DNA of 64,000 nucleotides from Actinomycetes bacterium. Its GTDB lineage: Bacteria > Actinomycetota > Acidimicrobiia > Acidimicrobiales > Ilumatobacteraceae. This document shows positions 7,100 through 16,367 of this stretch, in pieces. The stretch lies in contig BJGC01000007.1 in assembly GCA_014190235.1 (NCBI GenBank), forward strand, positions 19,549-83,548, written 5' to 3'. Below the pieces are notes generated by a model. It was not told where the DNA came from. It saw nothing but the letters and a program-made list of their open reading frames with translations, and made no database searches. Position 1 is the first letter of the stretch, and every line of letters starts with the position of its first letter. The translations under genes and the position numbers were made by a program.

Positions 7100-8893
7100 A
7101 TGAGCGCAACGACATCAAACGCACGACTACAAAAATGGGTCAGTGATTGGGCCGCTATTTTGGAACCCACTGACATCTACTGGTGCGATGGGTCAGCCCA
7201 AGAATACGATCGCTTGTGCAACGAACTTGTATCTGCCGGAACTTTTACAAAACTTGACGAAGCAAAGCGCCCAAACAGCTACTGGGCACACAGCGACCCA
7301 GGTGACGTCGCTCGCGTCGAAGACCGTACATATATTTGTTCAGCCAAAAAAGAAGATGCTGGCCCCACAAATAACTGGCGTGAACCAGCAGAGATGCGTG
7401 CCGAACTGACCGCGTTATACACCGGCTCAATGAAAGGACGCACAATGTATGTCGTTCCTTTTTCAATGGGACCACTCGGGTCTCCTATCGCCCACATCGG
7501 TGTGCAACTCACAGACTCTGCCTATGTTGCAGTCAACATGCGCATTATGACACGCATGGGGCAAGGGGCACTCGATGTACTCGGCAATAACGATTGGGTG
7601 CCCTGCTTGCATTCTGTCGGAAGTCCACTTCAGCCTGGACAAGCCGATTCATCGTGGCCGTGCAATCCAGACAATAAATACATCGTGCACTTCCCTGACA
7701 CTCGAGAGATCTGGAGCTATGGCTCCGGATACGGTGGCAACGCTTTGCTTGGCAAAAAATGTTTCGCGTTACGCATTGCGTCTGTAATGGCTCGCGACAA
7801 TGGTTGGCTCGCCGAACACATGTTGATCCTGAAGCTCACAAACCCGCAGGGCGAATTCAAATACATCGCAGCAGCATTTCCGTCTGCTTGCGGCAAGACA
7901 AACTTGGCAATGTTGGTTCCCACAATTAAAGGATGGAAAGCCGAGACAATCGGTGACGACATCTGCTGGATGAAATTTGGAGCCGATGGCCGTTTATACG
8001 CCATCAATCCTGAGGCCGGATTCTTTGGTGTCGCACCCGGAACTGGCTATGACACCAATGCCAATGCAATGGAGACCCTCTGGGGAAACAGCATCTACAC
8101 AAACACGGCCTTAACGCCTGACGGCGATGTGTGGTGGGAAGGAATGAGCCCAAGTCCACCAGCACGCGCCACCGACTGGAAAGGAAACACATGGACTCCC
8201 GAGACCGAGACACCAGCAGCGCATCCCAATGCTCGCTTTACAGCTCCTGCGAGTCAGTGTCCATCGATTGCGCCTGAGTGGCAAGATCCTGCGGGTGTTC
8301 CAATCTCGGCGATTTTGTTTGGCGGTCGACGTCGAACAACGGTTCCCCTCGTGACACAAGCATTCAACTGGCAGCACGGTGTGTTCTTGGGATCAATCAT
8401 GGCGTCTGAAACAACTGCAGCTCAAGCAGGCGCTGTCGGAAACTTGCGTTTTGATCCGATGGCGATGTTGCCGTTCTGCGGCTACAACATGGGTGACTAC
8501 TTCAAACATTGGCTCGAGGTCGGAACAAAAACAGCGCCCGAGAACTTGCCTCAAATCTTTTTCGTTAATTGGTTCCGTCGTGACGAAGATGGTCGCTTCT
8601 TGTGGCCGGGCTACGGCGAGAATAGCCGTGTTCTGAAATGGATCTTTGAACGCATCACCGGAACCGCCAAGGCGACGAAGACTGCGATTGGACATTTGCC
8701 ACTCACCACGGACATCGACACAAGTGGTCTCGCTGTTGACGAAGCAGATCTCAAAGCACTTTTGTCAGTTGACATTGATGGATGGAAAGACGCGCTCCCA
8801 CAAATTCGCGATCACTACGCCAGTTTCGGATCTACTCTTCCGACTCAACTCACTTCGTCATTGAAAGAACTTGAAACTTCACTTAGTTCGTGA
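7100..8893 (+). CDS. pckG: Phosphoenolpyruvate carboxykinase (GTP)
   Basis: Converts oxaloacetate and GTP to phosphoenolpyruvate, GDP and CO2, at the gateway to gluconeogenesis. At 597 residues it is the GTP-type enzyme. The kinase-1a P-loop with its hyper-reactive cysteine, [13 protein letters not shown], is near residue 262. Other family blocks include [14 protein letters not shown] and [18 protein letters not shown] ribosome-binding site lies eight bases before the ATG. It has its own 51-base upstream spacer, so it may be expressed apart from rpmB. Confidence 0.97.
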   Translation: MSATTSNARLQKWVSDWAAILEPTDIYWCDGSAQEYDRLCNELVSAGTFTKLDEAKRPNSYWAHSDPGDVARVEDRTYICSAKKEDAGPTNNWREPAEMRAELTALYTGSMKGRTMYVVPFSMGPLGSPIAHIGVQLTDSAYVAVNMRIMTRMGQGALDVLGNNDWVPCLHSVGSPLQPGQADSSWPCNPDNKYIVHFPDTREIWSYGSGYGGNALLGKKCFALRIASVMARDNGWLAEHMLILKLTNPQGEFKYIAAAFPSACGKTNLAMLVPTIKGWKAETIGDDICWMKFGADGRLYAINPEAGFFGVAPGTGYDTNANAMETLWGNSIYTNTALTPDGDVWWEGMSPSPPARATDWKGNTWTPETETPAAHPNARFTAPASQCPSIAPEWQDPAGVPISAILFGGRRRTTVPLVTQAFNWQHGVFLGSIMASETTAAQAGAVGNLRFDPMAMLPFCGYNMGDYFKHWLEVGTKTAPENLPQIFFVNWFRRDEDGRFLWPGYGENSRVLKWIFERITGTAKATKTAIGHLPLTTDIDTSGLAVDEADLKALLSVDIDGWKDALPQIRDHYASFGSTLPTQLTSSLKELETSLSS

Positions 8894-8912
8894 GTTTGAA
8901 ATTAACCCACGA
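8888..8912. terminator. Bidirectional terminator-like hairpin (pckG / membrane gene)
   Basis: TCGTGAGTT (8888-8896) pairs with AACCCACGA (8904-8912) around a seven-base loop, with one A-C mismatch. It contains both convergent stop codons (TGA at 8891-8893 and, on the minus strand, TAA at 8904-8902). No uridine tract follows, so its efficiency is uncertain. Confidence 0.35.
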
Positions 8913-9273
8913 GCATTGCGCGGATTGAGAGTCCCATCAGGAAAAGTCCACCAAAGCCGTACAACAAATAGACTTTTTTCTTGAGTTGTGCTCTGTAGGA
9001 ATAAATGATGGCGACAACAATGATCGCGACAAAACCGTAGAACGCATGAAACTGCGGGAACTCCAATTTGTTGTGATTCACCAAAGCAACTCCCATGGCG
9101 ACCTGTACAAATATTGCAACTTGAACGGCTGCAGTAAACCACCAGAGCGCACGACTTCGCAATTGTGGCAACTTGTGTGCGCCTAGCGCCCATATTCCGG
9201 CCAGGGCATTGCCAAAGATGACGACCCACGCCCAGGATTTGTGGAGATCGACAAGCATGAGACTGAGCATCAT
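8902..9273 (-). CDS. Four-helix integral membrane protein, function unknown
   Basis: A 123-residue hydrophobic protein with about four membrane spans: near residues 15-32, 44-65, 76-95 and 103-120. Short basic loops such as R-A-Q-L-K-K-K lie between. No catalytic motif or cofactor pattern is obvious, although H11, H33, H67 and H77 are scattered near membrane boundaries. Several methionines at the start (M1, M2, M6) make the exact N-terminus uncertain. It is the last gene of a minus-strand run after the histidine phosphatase (six-base gap). Confidence 0.7.
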   Translation of the reverse strand: MMLSLMLVDLHKSWAWVVIFGNALAGIWALGAHKLPQLRSRALWWFTAAVQVAIFVQVAMGVALVNHNKLEFPQFHAFYGFVAIIVVAIIYSYRAQLKKKVYLLYGFGGLFLMGLSIRAMLVG

Positions 9274-9279
9274 GTCAAT

Positions 9280-9834
9280 CTACCGAATCAGGGTGTCTGC
9301 TTCGGCACCATAATCAACGAGCGACAAGCGACCATCGTCACTTCTGTGAATCGTAGTGATCGAGCAATTATCAAAACTGCGAATCAGAACCCGATCGTCT
9401 CCAAGAATTGACCCGACAACGGCATTGATCGCGATGAAGTGGCTGAAAACCACGGTGTCAACAGTGCATGTTGAAAGAAATGCCACCATGTCGTCGCGAT
9501 AGGAGATGTATCGCTGACCCAATTCAGTCCATGTCTGCGTCATTGCGGCTCGTAACCATGTGACGCGATCTTTAAGTTCAACGCCCTCCGGGGAAAGAAT
9601 CTCAGCGACACGTTGCTCGATTGCAACACTCGTCTTCAAGAGCGCAGCGAGTGGTGCCGCAGTTTCTTGGCATCGCAACAGCGGACTTGACACGATCTTT
9701 GCTGGGGCATATTTAGACAATGACAGGCTTGCTTGTTCGGCTTGAGCACGACCCAACTCATCAAGTCCTGGATTGGGGTCAACATCCCAACCAGCAGCAG
9801 CACGACCATGTCGAACTAAATACAACTTGCTCAT
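9280..9834 (-). CDS. Histidine phosphatase superfamily protein (phosphoglycerate-mutase-like)
   Basis: A 184-residue phosphatase whose phosphohistidine motif is L-V-R-H-G-R (RHG at residues 8-10), with the companion arginine in S-S-P-L-L-R-C-Q-E-T and the second catalytic histidine in V-V-F-S-H-F-I-A. This fits the SixA/CobC/GpmB clan; the true substrate cannot be read from sequence. Its ATG overlaps the stop of the upstream PIG-L deacetylase by four bases, so the two are probably made together. Confidence 0.85.
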   Translation of the reverse strand: MSKLYLVRHGRAAAGWDVDPNPGLDELGRAQAEQASLSLSKYAPAKIVSSPLLRCQETAAPLAALLKTSVAIEQRVAEILSPEGVELKDRVTWLRAAMTQTWTELGQRYISYRDDMVAFLSTCTVDTVVFSHFIAINAVVGSILGDDRVLIRSFDNCSITTIHRSDDGRLSLVDYGAEADTLIR

Positions 9835-10631
9835 TCAAAGATCCATCCATCGCGCAATGGTTCGTTGCTTGCTGGGTCGATAAACCACTCAGTTCCAAAG
9901 GCCATTGCGAATTGTTCTTCGCCCATTTTCAAAAAAAATCCAGAGTCGCCGAGTTGGCTTGCGTGACATGCCATTGCCTCTCTCTTCTTGGCGGCGTACG
10001 CCATCACGTCGACACGCAAGTTGATCTCGTCTTCTGTAGTGCCCATCGGGTTTCCGTCGTCCGCGGGACCATCTGGATCAAAACCCTCATCGTCAGTACT
10101 AAATGCGCCCATCTTGCGCGCATAGTCCATGAGTGCACGCATACGGTCACGATTCATTGTTCCTTCTAACACGCGCACGTTGGTTGCTAGTTCTGCAGCA
10201 CGATGTCCGACATGGTGCACCTGAATGTGATCTGGGTGACCATAGCCACCGTGCCAGTCATAGGTGGTGAGAAGGTCTACATTTTCTGTTCGTAATATTT
10301 GGGCAAGTTTTTCGGCTGCTTCATCGATCGGCGCATTCATGAACGCATTCTGATGAGAGTTCTGCTCCCATCCGGTCATTCCGCTATCTGCGTAACCAAG
10401 CCACAGAACCGTATCGATTCCAAGTACTGCTGCCGAAGCTTCAGTTTCTTTTTTGCGGCGGTCCATCAAAGTTTCGCCATCGGCGAGGTCAGAAGGAATT
10501 TCGCCATGATCACCATTTGTTGCGACAACTAATACGACTCGATGTCCTTGCTCTGCAGCACGGGCAATTGTGCCGCCTGTACCGATGCATTCATCATCTG
10601 GGTGTGCATGAAAACAGAGAAGGGTCGACAT
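9831..10631 (-). CDS. PIG-L family deacetylase (Mca/MshB-like)
   Basis: Zinc-dependent N-acetylglucosaminyl deacetylase fold of 266 residues. The signature A-H-P-D-D-E at residues 9-14 supplies metal ligands and the catalytic aspartate, and the G-Y-G-H-P-D-H segment supplies the third ligand. The L-G-Y-A-D-S-G-M stretch is close to that of mycothiol S-conjugate amidase (Mca) and MshB, so it may release mercapturates from mycothiol conjugates or act in mycothiol synthesis. The mycothiol-type DinB enzyme at 59.8-60.5 kb supports use of mycothiol. It directly abuts the upstream CaiB-like gene. Confidence 0.82.
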   Translation of the reverse strand: MSTLLCFHAHPDDECIGTGGTIARAAEQGHRVVLVVATNGDHGEIPSDLADGETLMDRRKKETEASAAVLGIDTVLWLGYADSGMTGWEQNSHQNAFMNAPIDEAAEKLAQILRTENVDLLTTYDWHGGYGHPDHIQVHHVGHRAAELATNVRVLEGTMNRDRMRALMDYARKMGAFSTDDEGFDPDGPADDGNPMGTTEDEINLRVDVMAYAAKKREAMACHASQLGDSGFFLKMGEEQFAMAFGTEWFIDPASNEPLRDGWIFE

Positions 10632-11783
10632 TTATGCTTGTTTCACAGCGCCAGATTCGATCAGGGCTGGGACACCACCAATGCCCCAAGCAGTAAGCAC
10701 TTCTGATGTGTGCTGCCCTGGGTGTGCTGGAGGTTGATCAAGTGAAGTCTTGGTGCGCGAGAAACGAGGCGCTGGTGCTGGTTGCATCACGCCATGAGAT
10801 TCAACAAATGTGTTGCGTTCTTTGTTGTGCGGATGCTGGGCTGCTTCGCTCATTGTCAATACAGGAGCAAAACACACATCAGTTGCTTCCATAATGGCGC
10901 ACCATTCTGCTTGAGTTTTTGTCGCAAATACCGCAGTTACCTTGGGTTTGAGCGACGACCATTTTGTGCGGTCCATGTGCGATGCAAATTCAGGATCAGC
11001 ATCAAGACCAGTGAGGCGCAATAGTTCTGCATAAAACTGTGGCTCGATAGAGCCGATACTGATGAACTTGTCATCTTTGCAGCGGTAGGCGTCATAAAAA
11101 TGTGCCCCTGTGTCGAGCAAATTCGTTCCGGGATTGTTCTCGTCATGCATCCCGATGCTCTTAAATGCCCAAAACATTGTCATCAGTACGGCTGCGCCAT
11201 CCACCATGGCCGTATCAACTACTTGACCTTTGCCGGATTTTTGAGCCTCGAGTAATGCGCACACGACACCGTATGCAAGAAACATTCCGCCGCCGCCAAA
11301 GTCCCCCACCATGTTGAGAGGCGGTAATGGAGTTTCACCTGGTCGAGCAAAATGTGCCAAGGCTCCGGCAAGAGAGATGTAGTTGATGTCGTGACCAGCC
11401 GCCTGACCATACATTCCTTCTTGACCCCAGCCCGTCATGCGCCCAAAGACCAACTTGGGATTGCGCGCAAGACAAACGTCAGGGCCAATGCCAAGTCGCT
11501 CCATGACTCCTGGACGGAATCCTTCAATGACCGCATCAGCTTTTTCGATGAGTTGCAGAAGTGTTTCTACGCCTTGTGGATTTTTCAGATCAATTGCAAT
11601 GTTTTTGCGTCCCCGTTGCAAGAGATCAAAAAAAGGGGCCTCAGGTGCAGGTCCGCGAACAGATTGTGCACGATCAACGCGAATGACCTCTGCGCCCATA
11701 TCTGCCAGCATCATCGCAGCAAACGGCCCCGGTCCGATGCCGGCAATTTCTACAATTCGATAACCACTCAGCGGACCAGCCAC
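10632..11783 (-). CDS. CaiB/BaiF family III CoA-transferase, alpha-methylacyl-CoA racemase-like
   Basis: A 383-residue enzyme of the family III CoA-transferase fold. The N-terminus (R-I-V-E-I-A-G-I-G-P-G-P-F-A-A-M-M-L-A-D-M-G-A) and the residues G-H-D-I-N-Y and M-V-G-D-F-G-G-G-G-M match alpha-methylacyl-CoA racemases, where a His/Asp pair inverts the 2-methyl centre before beta-oxidation of branched chains or sterol side chains. The start is GTG 11783, with an AAGGAG ribosome-binding site five bases upstream. It leads an operon-like run with the PIG-L deacetylase, phosphatase and membrane protein. Confidence 0.85.
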   Translation of the reverse strand: MAGPLSGYRIVEIAGIGPGPFAAMMLADMGAEVIRVDRAQSVRGPAPEAPFFDLLQRGRKNIAIDLKNPQGVETLLQLIEKADAVIEGFRPGVMERLGIGPDVCLARNPKLVFGRMTGWGQEGMYGQAAGHDINYISLAGALAHFARPGETPLPPLNMVGDFGGGGMFLAYGVVCALLEAQKSGKGQVVDTAMVDGAAVLMTMFWAFKSIGMHDENNPGTNLLDTGAHFYDAYRCKDDKFISIGSIEPQFYAELLRLTGLDADPEFASHMDRTKWSSLKPKVTAVFATKTQAEWCAIMEATDVCFAPVLTMSEAAQHPHNKERNTFVESHGVMQPAPAPRFSRTKTSLDQPPAHPGQHTSEVLTAWGIGGVPALIESGAVKQA

Positions 11784-11842
11784 GATGACTCCTTATTTAA
11801 TTCTTGTTTATTTCTTATTTATTAGTTGTTGCTTTACGATTT

Positions 11843-11861
11843 CTAACTCTTGCAGAATTAG
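11843..11861 (-). terminator. Hairpin after the alpha/beta hydrolase gene
   Basis: CTAACTCT (11843-11850) and AGAATTAG (11854-11861) form an eight-base stem with one C-A mismatch and a three-base loop. The stem overlaps the hydrolase stop codon. No uridine tract follows on the minus strand, so this is only a candidate for separating the hydrolase from the racemase operon. The rest of the 74-base spacer is AT-rich and supplies the racemase ribosome-binding site. Confidence 0.25.
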
Positions 11862-12739
11862 AGGTTCCGCTTGACATGCGCAGCGATGGAATCAACCAAT
11901 ATGGGCCAAAGTGGTTGTGGCATATCGTGTCCCATGTCGGAGAGCAGTAGTAAATGTGCTCCAGGAATAACCTGAGACGTGCGTTCTCCACCACTTTGCG
12001 TAATCAAGGCGTCATCGCGACCATGGATGACCAATGTTGGAACGTTCAGTTGACTCAGTTTTTCAGAGCGTCGACCGCTTGCATAGATTGCTGCCAGTTG
12101 CCGACTTGAACCTTCTGGATAAAAACTGCGATCAAACTCTCTCGCCGCGCGTTCTTTGGTGGCCACCGGATCAAAATATTTCTTTGATTGCCATACTGCG
12201 TACTTAACGGAGCCCTCAATGTACGCAGTGCGATCGGTCTCTGGCGGTGCAAATAAAACTGCTGACGCTTCGGGTCCGGGTTGGCCATATTCGGGGTCTC
12301 CGGTTTGAGACATGATCGAGGTCAGTGTTTGAACTCGAGAGGGATGCTCTATTGCGACGGTCTGAGCAATCATCCCGCCCATCGATGCACCAATGACGTG
12401 CGCCCGAGCAATGCCAAGATGATCCAACACGGCAACTGCATCGTTGGCCATGTCCGACAATGTGTAAGGCACAGCAGGTAGTGGGTCTTCAAGCAGGGCA
12501 GCTTTGATGACTGCGTTTGTATCAACAACAACGCCATCAAGTTTGGTTGACAAGCCGCAGTCACGATTATCAAATCGAATAACGAAATAACCAAGGTCAA
12601 CGAAGAGCTGCATGAACTCTTCTGGCCATGCAATCAATTGCGCCGTAAAACCCATTATCCACAACAACGGTGGATCACTGGGGTCTCCCATCACGTCGTA
12701 TTCAATATGTATTCCGTTCGGGGCAATGGCAACTGGCAT
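11858..12739 (-). CDS. Alpha/beta-fold hydrolase
   Basis: Soluble hydrolase of 293 residues. The nucleophile elbow is G-A-S-M-G-G, the acid probably in V-I-H-G-R-D-D-A, and the catalytic histidine in G-H-D-M-P-Q. The oxyanion region W-I-M-G-F-T and the motif R-F-D-N-R-D-C-G-L-S are typical of the aclacinomycin-methylesterase/haloalkane-dehalogenase-like branch. ATG 12739 starts P-V-A-I-A-P-N-G, immediately before the fold; a 12-codon upstream extension is open but basic and unlike the family. It is divergent from galK across a 74-base spacer in which I see no clear operator. The substrate is unknown. Confidence 0.82.
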   Translation of the reverse strand: MPVAIAPNGIHIEYDVMGDPSDPPLLWIMGFTAQLIAWPEEFMQLFVDLGYFVIRFDNRDCGLSTKLDGVVVDTNAVIKAALLEDPLPAVPYTLSDMANDAVAVLDHLGIARAHVIGASMGGMIAQTVAIEHPSRVQTLTSIMSQTGDPEYGQPGPEASAVLFAPPETDRTAYIEGSVKYAVWQSKKYFDPVATKERAAREFDRSFYPEGSSRQLAAIYASGRRSEKLSQLNVPTLVIHGRDDALITQSGGERTSQVIPGAHLLLLSDMGHDMPQPLWPILVDSIAAHVKRNL

Positions 12740-12813
12740 GTAGACAGTCTCGCTTCTTTGACGCCTGCAGGTCAATCTGGAGCGTCCCGTACATCCGCTA
12801 CCGTGTCACAAGA

Positions 12814-13836
12814 ATGAACGAGTCACGCACATTGACACAGGGCAAGGTGTGGGCTCCTGGTCGAGTGAACCTCATTGGTGACCATACTGACTACACGGGT
12901 GGCCTTGTCTTGCCTATGGCGATTGATCTTGGAACCACAATCACATGGCAGTTGACGAATACCCCGAGTCGATTCAGCAGTGATGTTGATGATGTAGTTG
13001 TAGCCCTATACGACGAACCCCAGTCGTCTCATTGGGGAAGATATGTCCATGCGGTGGCACAGTTGCTCGAACAACGACGACACAAGTCACCACAGATTCT
13101 TGCAACGATTTCTTCTACCCTGCCAATTGGTTCTGGATTGTCGTCGAGCGCATCGCTCGAAGTTGCCATTGCACTTAGTCTTGGCGCACATGCAGGAACA
13201 AGAGACGAGATTATTGCTTTAGCGCAACTCTGCCAACAGGCTGAGCACGCGGCAACTGGAGTTCCATGCGGAATCATGGATCAATTGATCGTGTTGGCTG
13301 GACAATCCAAACACGCATTACTCATTGACTGCAGCACACTTGAAATGACACCTGTTCGTATTCCTGCTGATATCAAAATAGTTGTCCAGTTCATCGCCCC
13401 GCGCACATTGGCTGGCAGTGCATACGCCGACCGCGTCACTCAATGTGCTCGTGCACAAGAAATCATTGGTCCACTGCGCAGTGCCAACACAACGGACCTT
13501 GCTGCGATTGATGACCCCATCGTCAAAAAATACGCATTTCATGTAATAACAGAAAACGAAAGAGTGCAAGAGTTTTGCAGTGCCATGACAGATTGCGACT
13601 TTGCTCAGGCGGGTTTAATTATGGTTGATAGCCACAACAGTCTGCGCGACAATTTTTCTGTGTCTACTGATCAGATGAATGCAGCGGTTCTGGCGGCACG
13701 TGCAATACCGGGTGTCTATGGAGCACGCATGACAGGCGGTGGGTTCGGCGGTTGCATCGTCGCGCTCGCAGACCCAGACGCCAAGATTGATGGCTTGATC
13801 GTTGAGGCCTCTAGTGGTGCTCGCCTACTCGAGTAG
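12814..13836 (+). CDS. galK: Galactokinase
   Basis: GHMP-family kinase that phosphorylates galactose at C1 in the Leloir pathway. The 340 residues contain the galactokinase signature G-R-V-N-L-I-G-D-H-T-D-Y (16-27), the ATP loop P-I-G-S-G-L-S-S-S-A-S, C-G-I-M-D-Q bearing the catalytic aspartate, and G-A-R-M-T-G-G-G-F-G-G-C near the end. ATG 12814 matches the family start; a TACCGT -10-like element lies nine bases upstream. No galT or galE is adjacent, so the pathway would need genes elsewhere. The last 12 bases overlap the convergent PH-domain gene. Confidence 0.93.
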   Translation: MNESRTLTQGKVWAPGRVNLIGDHTDYTGGLVLPMAIDLGTTITWQLTNTPSRFSSDVDDVVVALYDEPQSSHWGRYVHAVAQLLEQRRHKSPQILATISSTLPIGSGLSSSASLEVAIALSLGAHAGTRDEIIALAQLCQQAEHAATGVPCGIMDQLIVLAGQSKHALLIDCSTLEMTPVRIPADIKIVVQFIAPRTLAGSAYADRVTQCARAQEIIGPLRSANTTDLAAIDDPIVKKYAFHVITENERVQEFCSAMTDCDFAQAGLIMVDSHNSLRDNFSVSTDQMNAAVLAARAIPGVYGARMTGGGFGGCIVALADPDAKIDGLIVEASSGARLLE

Positions 13837-14433
13837 ACGTCTCTTTTGCTCGATAAATTCTTCTGCGGACAACGTTCCTCGCTGCCGTAAGCCTTCAAGT
13901 TTTTCGAGTTGCGTGGCGATGTCAGCTTTTGTATGGTTTTCTTCGGTTCGAGAGTCACGATTTTGCAATGCCGCATGCACAATATTTTGTACTTCTTCAG
14001 GGTTCTGGATGTCGCTGAATTTCTCTTGTCCGTCGCGACCCGATGACTCAATAATCAAATCTCCTGCTCCTATTAAGCGCTCAAAAATTGTCTGCTTAAA
14101 GTTGACATTGCTCATTCGTTCAAGTGGAATCTCAACACCATGCCGCGCCAGAACTCCTTGGCGATAAATCACACGATGAGACGTCACCACAAAATATGTG
14201 GTGCGCCATTGCACCATTTTGACCACCAACCATGCTGCCGATACGACAAGGGCCCCAATCATCAAATAAATTGCCAATGTCTCCAGCCAGCCATCAAACT
14301 GTGCCAACACGGTGAGCGTCATTACCCCCGACACAGTGGTGGCAGCGCCTGCTGGAGCCAAAAACCACCAATGCGGATGAAGATCCAGAGTGATGGTCTC
14401 ATAATCGTTTAAGAGCCGACGAGGGAAGGGCAT
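13825..14433 (-). CDS. Bacterial PH-domain membrane protein with SHOCT tail
   Basis: A 202-residue protein with two membrane helices (about residues 22-45 and 52-72), then a YdbS-type bacterial PH domain with the motif V-T-S-H-R-V-I-Y-R-Q-G-V. It ends in a short SHOCT-like helical module, residues about 172-202, with G-T-L-S-A-E-E-F-I-E-Q-K-R-R-L-L. Such proteins sit in the membrane and probably scaffold oligomers; the function is unknown. TACCAT lies seven bases before the ATG (leaderless layout). The 3' end overlaps galK by 12 bases. Confidence 0.85.
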   Translation of the reverse strand: MPFPRRLLNDYETITLDLHPHWWFLAPAGAATTVSGVMTLTVLAQFDGWLETLAIYLMIGALVVSAAWLVVKMVQWRTTYFVVTSHRVIYRQGVLARHGVEIPLERMSNVNFKQTIFERLIGAGDLIIESSGRDGQEKFSDIQNPEEVQNIVHAALQNRDSRTEENHTKADIATQLEKLEGLRQRGTLSAEEFIEQKRRLLE

Positions 14434-14440
14434 GGTGTTT

Positions 14441-14446
14441 ATGGTA
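14441..14446 (-). promoter_or_regulatory. -10 element TACCAT, PH-domain gene
   Basis: Seven bases separate this TANNNT hexamer from the ATG at 14433, so transcription would begin at or next to the start codon. No -35 box is evident. Confidence 0.4.
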
Positions 14447-14459
14447 GCCAGCCTCTAGT

Positions 14460-16367
14460 TTGTCTCAGGTGGTTCCTGATGACATTTTGCTTGGCCTTGA
14501 CGCCCAACAACTAGACGCTGTCACGGCGGGCGTCGGGACCGTCATTGTTCGTGCTGGTGCTGGGTCTGGAAAAACCACTGTGCTCACGCGACGGGTTGCG
14601 TGGCGAGTAGCAAACAACACAGCCGATCTCGAACACGTCTTAGCGATTACGTTCACTCGCCAAGCCGCCGGAGAACTCAGGCGGCGCATTCGCACGCTCA
14701 ATCTTGTTGATGATGAAGATGCCCCGCGACGAAGTGAGTTTACGGCGGGCACATTTCATGCGATTGCGCTTCGACTACTGAAGCAACGATTCAACGACAC
14801 CAATCGCGTTGCACCACTTGTCGTTACCAACAGAATGCAGATCTTAAACACCGTGGCTGGTGCCGACAGCCGTGCAGGTGGCGCATTCGAACTATTGACT
14901 TTGATTGATTGGGCTCACGCCCGAAACTTGGGTCCAGTAGAAGCCACAACTGCTTTCCAAGAACTTGGACGGCGAATCCCAGTCACAACTCAGCGGTTTA
15001 CTGAAATATTTACTGATTACGAAAAAGCAAAACGTAAACGCGGAGTTGTTGACCTCAATGATCTCATCTCTCTCGTAGTGCACGAAGCCAAATATGATGC
15101 AGCCTTTGCCGAATCCATCAGATGGCAATACCGTCATATCCACGTTGACGAGGCTCAAGATATGAACCCTCTGCAATATTCATTTCTGCGTGTTCTTGTC
15201 GGCAAGACACCGGATCTATTTATTGTCGGCGACCCACATCAGGCAATTTATGGCTGGAACGGTGCTGACCATACATTGTTTGATGATCTGCCGGATCTCT
15301 CGGCCGGAAGTTACGTCGTTGAACTCCCTTCGAACTATCGCTGCACACCACAGATTGTTGCTGCTGCAGTGCATGTCCTAAAAAATGCTGGACACGATGC
15401 GAACGAAAAATCTTTACGCTCCGATGGCGCACCTATAACCGCCGTGCGTTGTGCCACAGAACAAGAAGAACTCACATCAATTTGTGAACAGGTGCTACGA
15501 CTTCATGCAGTGACTGGCTCATGGGATTCGATAGCAGTACTGTCTCGCACAAATAAGTTGGCATCAGAGATCGTGCTTGCATTACAAGGTGCCCGTGTTC
15601 CAGTTCAAGAAATTCGCTCTGATCGCAAATACGCAGCTGCACTTGCTGAAGCATCATCGCTGAGCAGCAGACACGCATTAGCCGTGTGGGCTGCTGACGC
15701 CATTGATACGCCTGATGACGACACTGATGACGACATTAAGGAAGTCGCTATGTCTATACGAATGTATTTGGCAGAGCATCCCTCTGGGCCTGCTGACGGT
15801 CGCTCGTTTCAAACATGGACAGCAACCACTGCACCATTGACACAACACCACGGAGTCGAGGTTTTGACATTCCATGCCGCCAAAGGTCGCGAGTGGACCG
15901 GCGTGATTGTGTCCGGAGCAGAAACGGGTTTGCTGCCTCATTCGTCGGCCATATCTGCTGAGGCTCGACAAGAAGAAGGGCGACTTGCCTATGTGGCATG
16001 CACGCGTGCTGCCCAACACCTCGTCATCACGTGGACAGACAAACGCGGCGGAAAACGAACAGGGCCGAGCGCACTACTGCGGAAGTTGCCGTTGGGTGAA
16101 TCCCCTCTTGCACCGCCTACCGCTGAGATTCGATCCCGCAGAAGTGTGCCACTCGCGAGCGACCCACTTGCTGTTGCGCTCAAACAGTGGCGTAGTACTG
16201 CTGCACGGGCCTCAAGATGCGAGCCCCAAGCAGTGCTCACTGACGCCGAACTCGAGCGCCTCGTGCGCGCTAATCCACAAAATGATTTGGACATCGTTGC
16301 TGTTTTAGGACCAATCATTGGCGGTCGATATAGCGCCCGAATTTTGGCTGCTATTGCAGATCAGTGA
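14460..16367 (+). CDS. UvrD/Rep-family helicase with HRDC end (UvrD2-like)
   Basis: Superfamily 1A DNA helicase of 635 residues. Its motifs, in order: Walker A A-G-A-G-S-G-K-T-T (about 32-40), T-F-T-R-Q-A-A motif Ia, D-E-A-Q-D motif II, G-D-P-H-Q-A-I-Y-G-W-N motif III, S-N-Y-R-C motif IV, T-F-H-A-A-K-G-R-E-W motif V and Y-V-A-C-T-R-A motif VI. Residues about 565-635 look like an HRDC domain, as in mycobacterial UvrD2, but the tetracysteine linker of UvrD2 is absent. It is shorter than UvrD/PcrA (about 720). The likely start is TTG at 14460, because the nearby upstream ATG is out of frame and closes. Probable role in DNA repair. Confidence 0.88.
   Translation: MSQVVPDDILLGLDAQQLDAVTAGVGTVIVRAGAGSGKTTVLTRRVAWRVANNTADLEHVLAITFTRQAAGELRRRIRTLNLVDDEDAPRRSEFTAGTFHAIALRLLKQRFNDTNRVAPLVVTNRMQILNTVAGADSRAGGAFELLTLIDWAHARNLGPVEATTAFQELGRRIPVTTQRFTEIFTDYEKAKRKRGVVDLNDLISLVVHEAKYDAAFAESIRWQYRHIHVDEAQDMNPLQYSFLRVLVGKTPDLFIVGDPHQAIYGWNGADHTLFDDLPDLSAGSYVVELPSNYRCTPQIVAAAVHVLKNAGHDANEKSLRSDGAPITAVRCATEQEELTSICEQVLRLHAVTGSWDSIAVLSRTNKLASEIVLALQGARVPVQEIRSDRKYAAALAEASSLSSRHALAVWAADAIDTPDDDTDDDIKEVAMSIRMYLAEHPSGPADGRSFQTWTATTAPLTQHHGVEVLTFHAAKGREWTGVIVSGAETGLLPHSSAISAEARQEEGRLAYVACTRAAQHLVITWTDKRGGKRTGPSALLRKLPLGESPLAPPTAEIRSRRSVPLASDPLAVALKQWRSTAARASRCEPQAVLTDAELERLVRANPQNDLDIVAVLGPIIGGRYSARILAAIADQ

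Noticed and set aside
11352-11825. A 157-codon plus-strand frame over the CaiB-like gene
   Set aside because: Antisense shadow with irregular composition; the minus-strand gene carries all family motifs.
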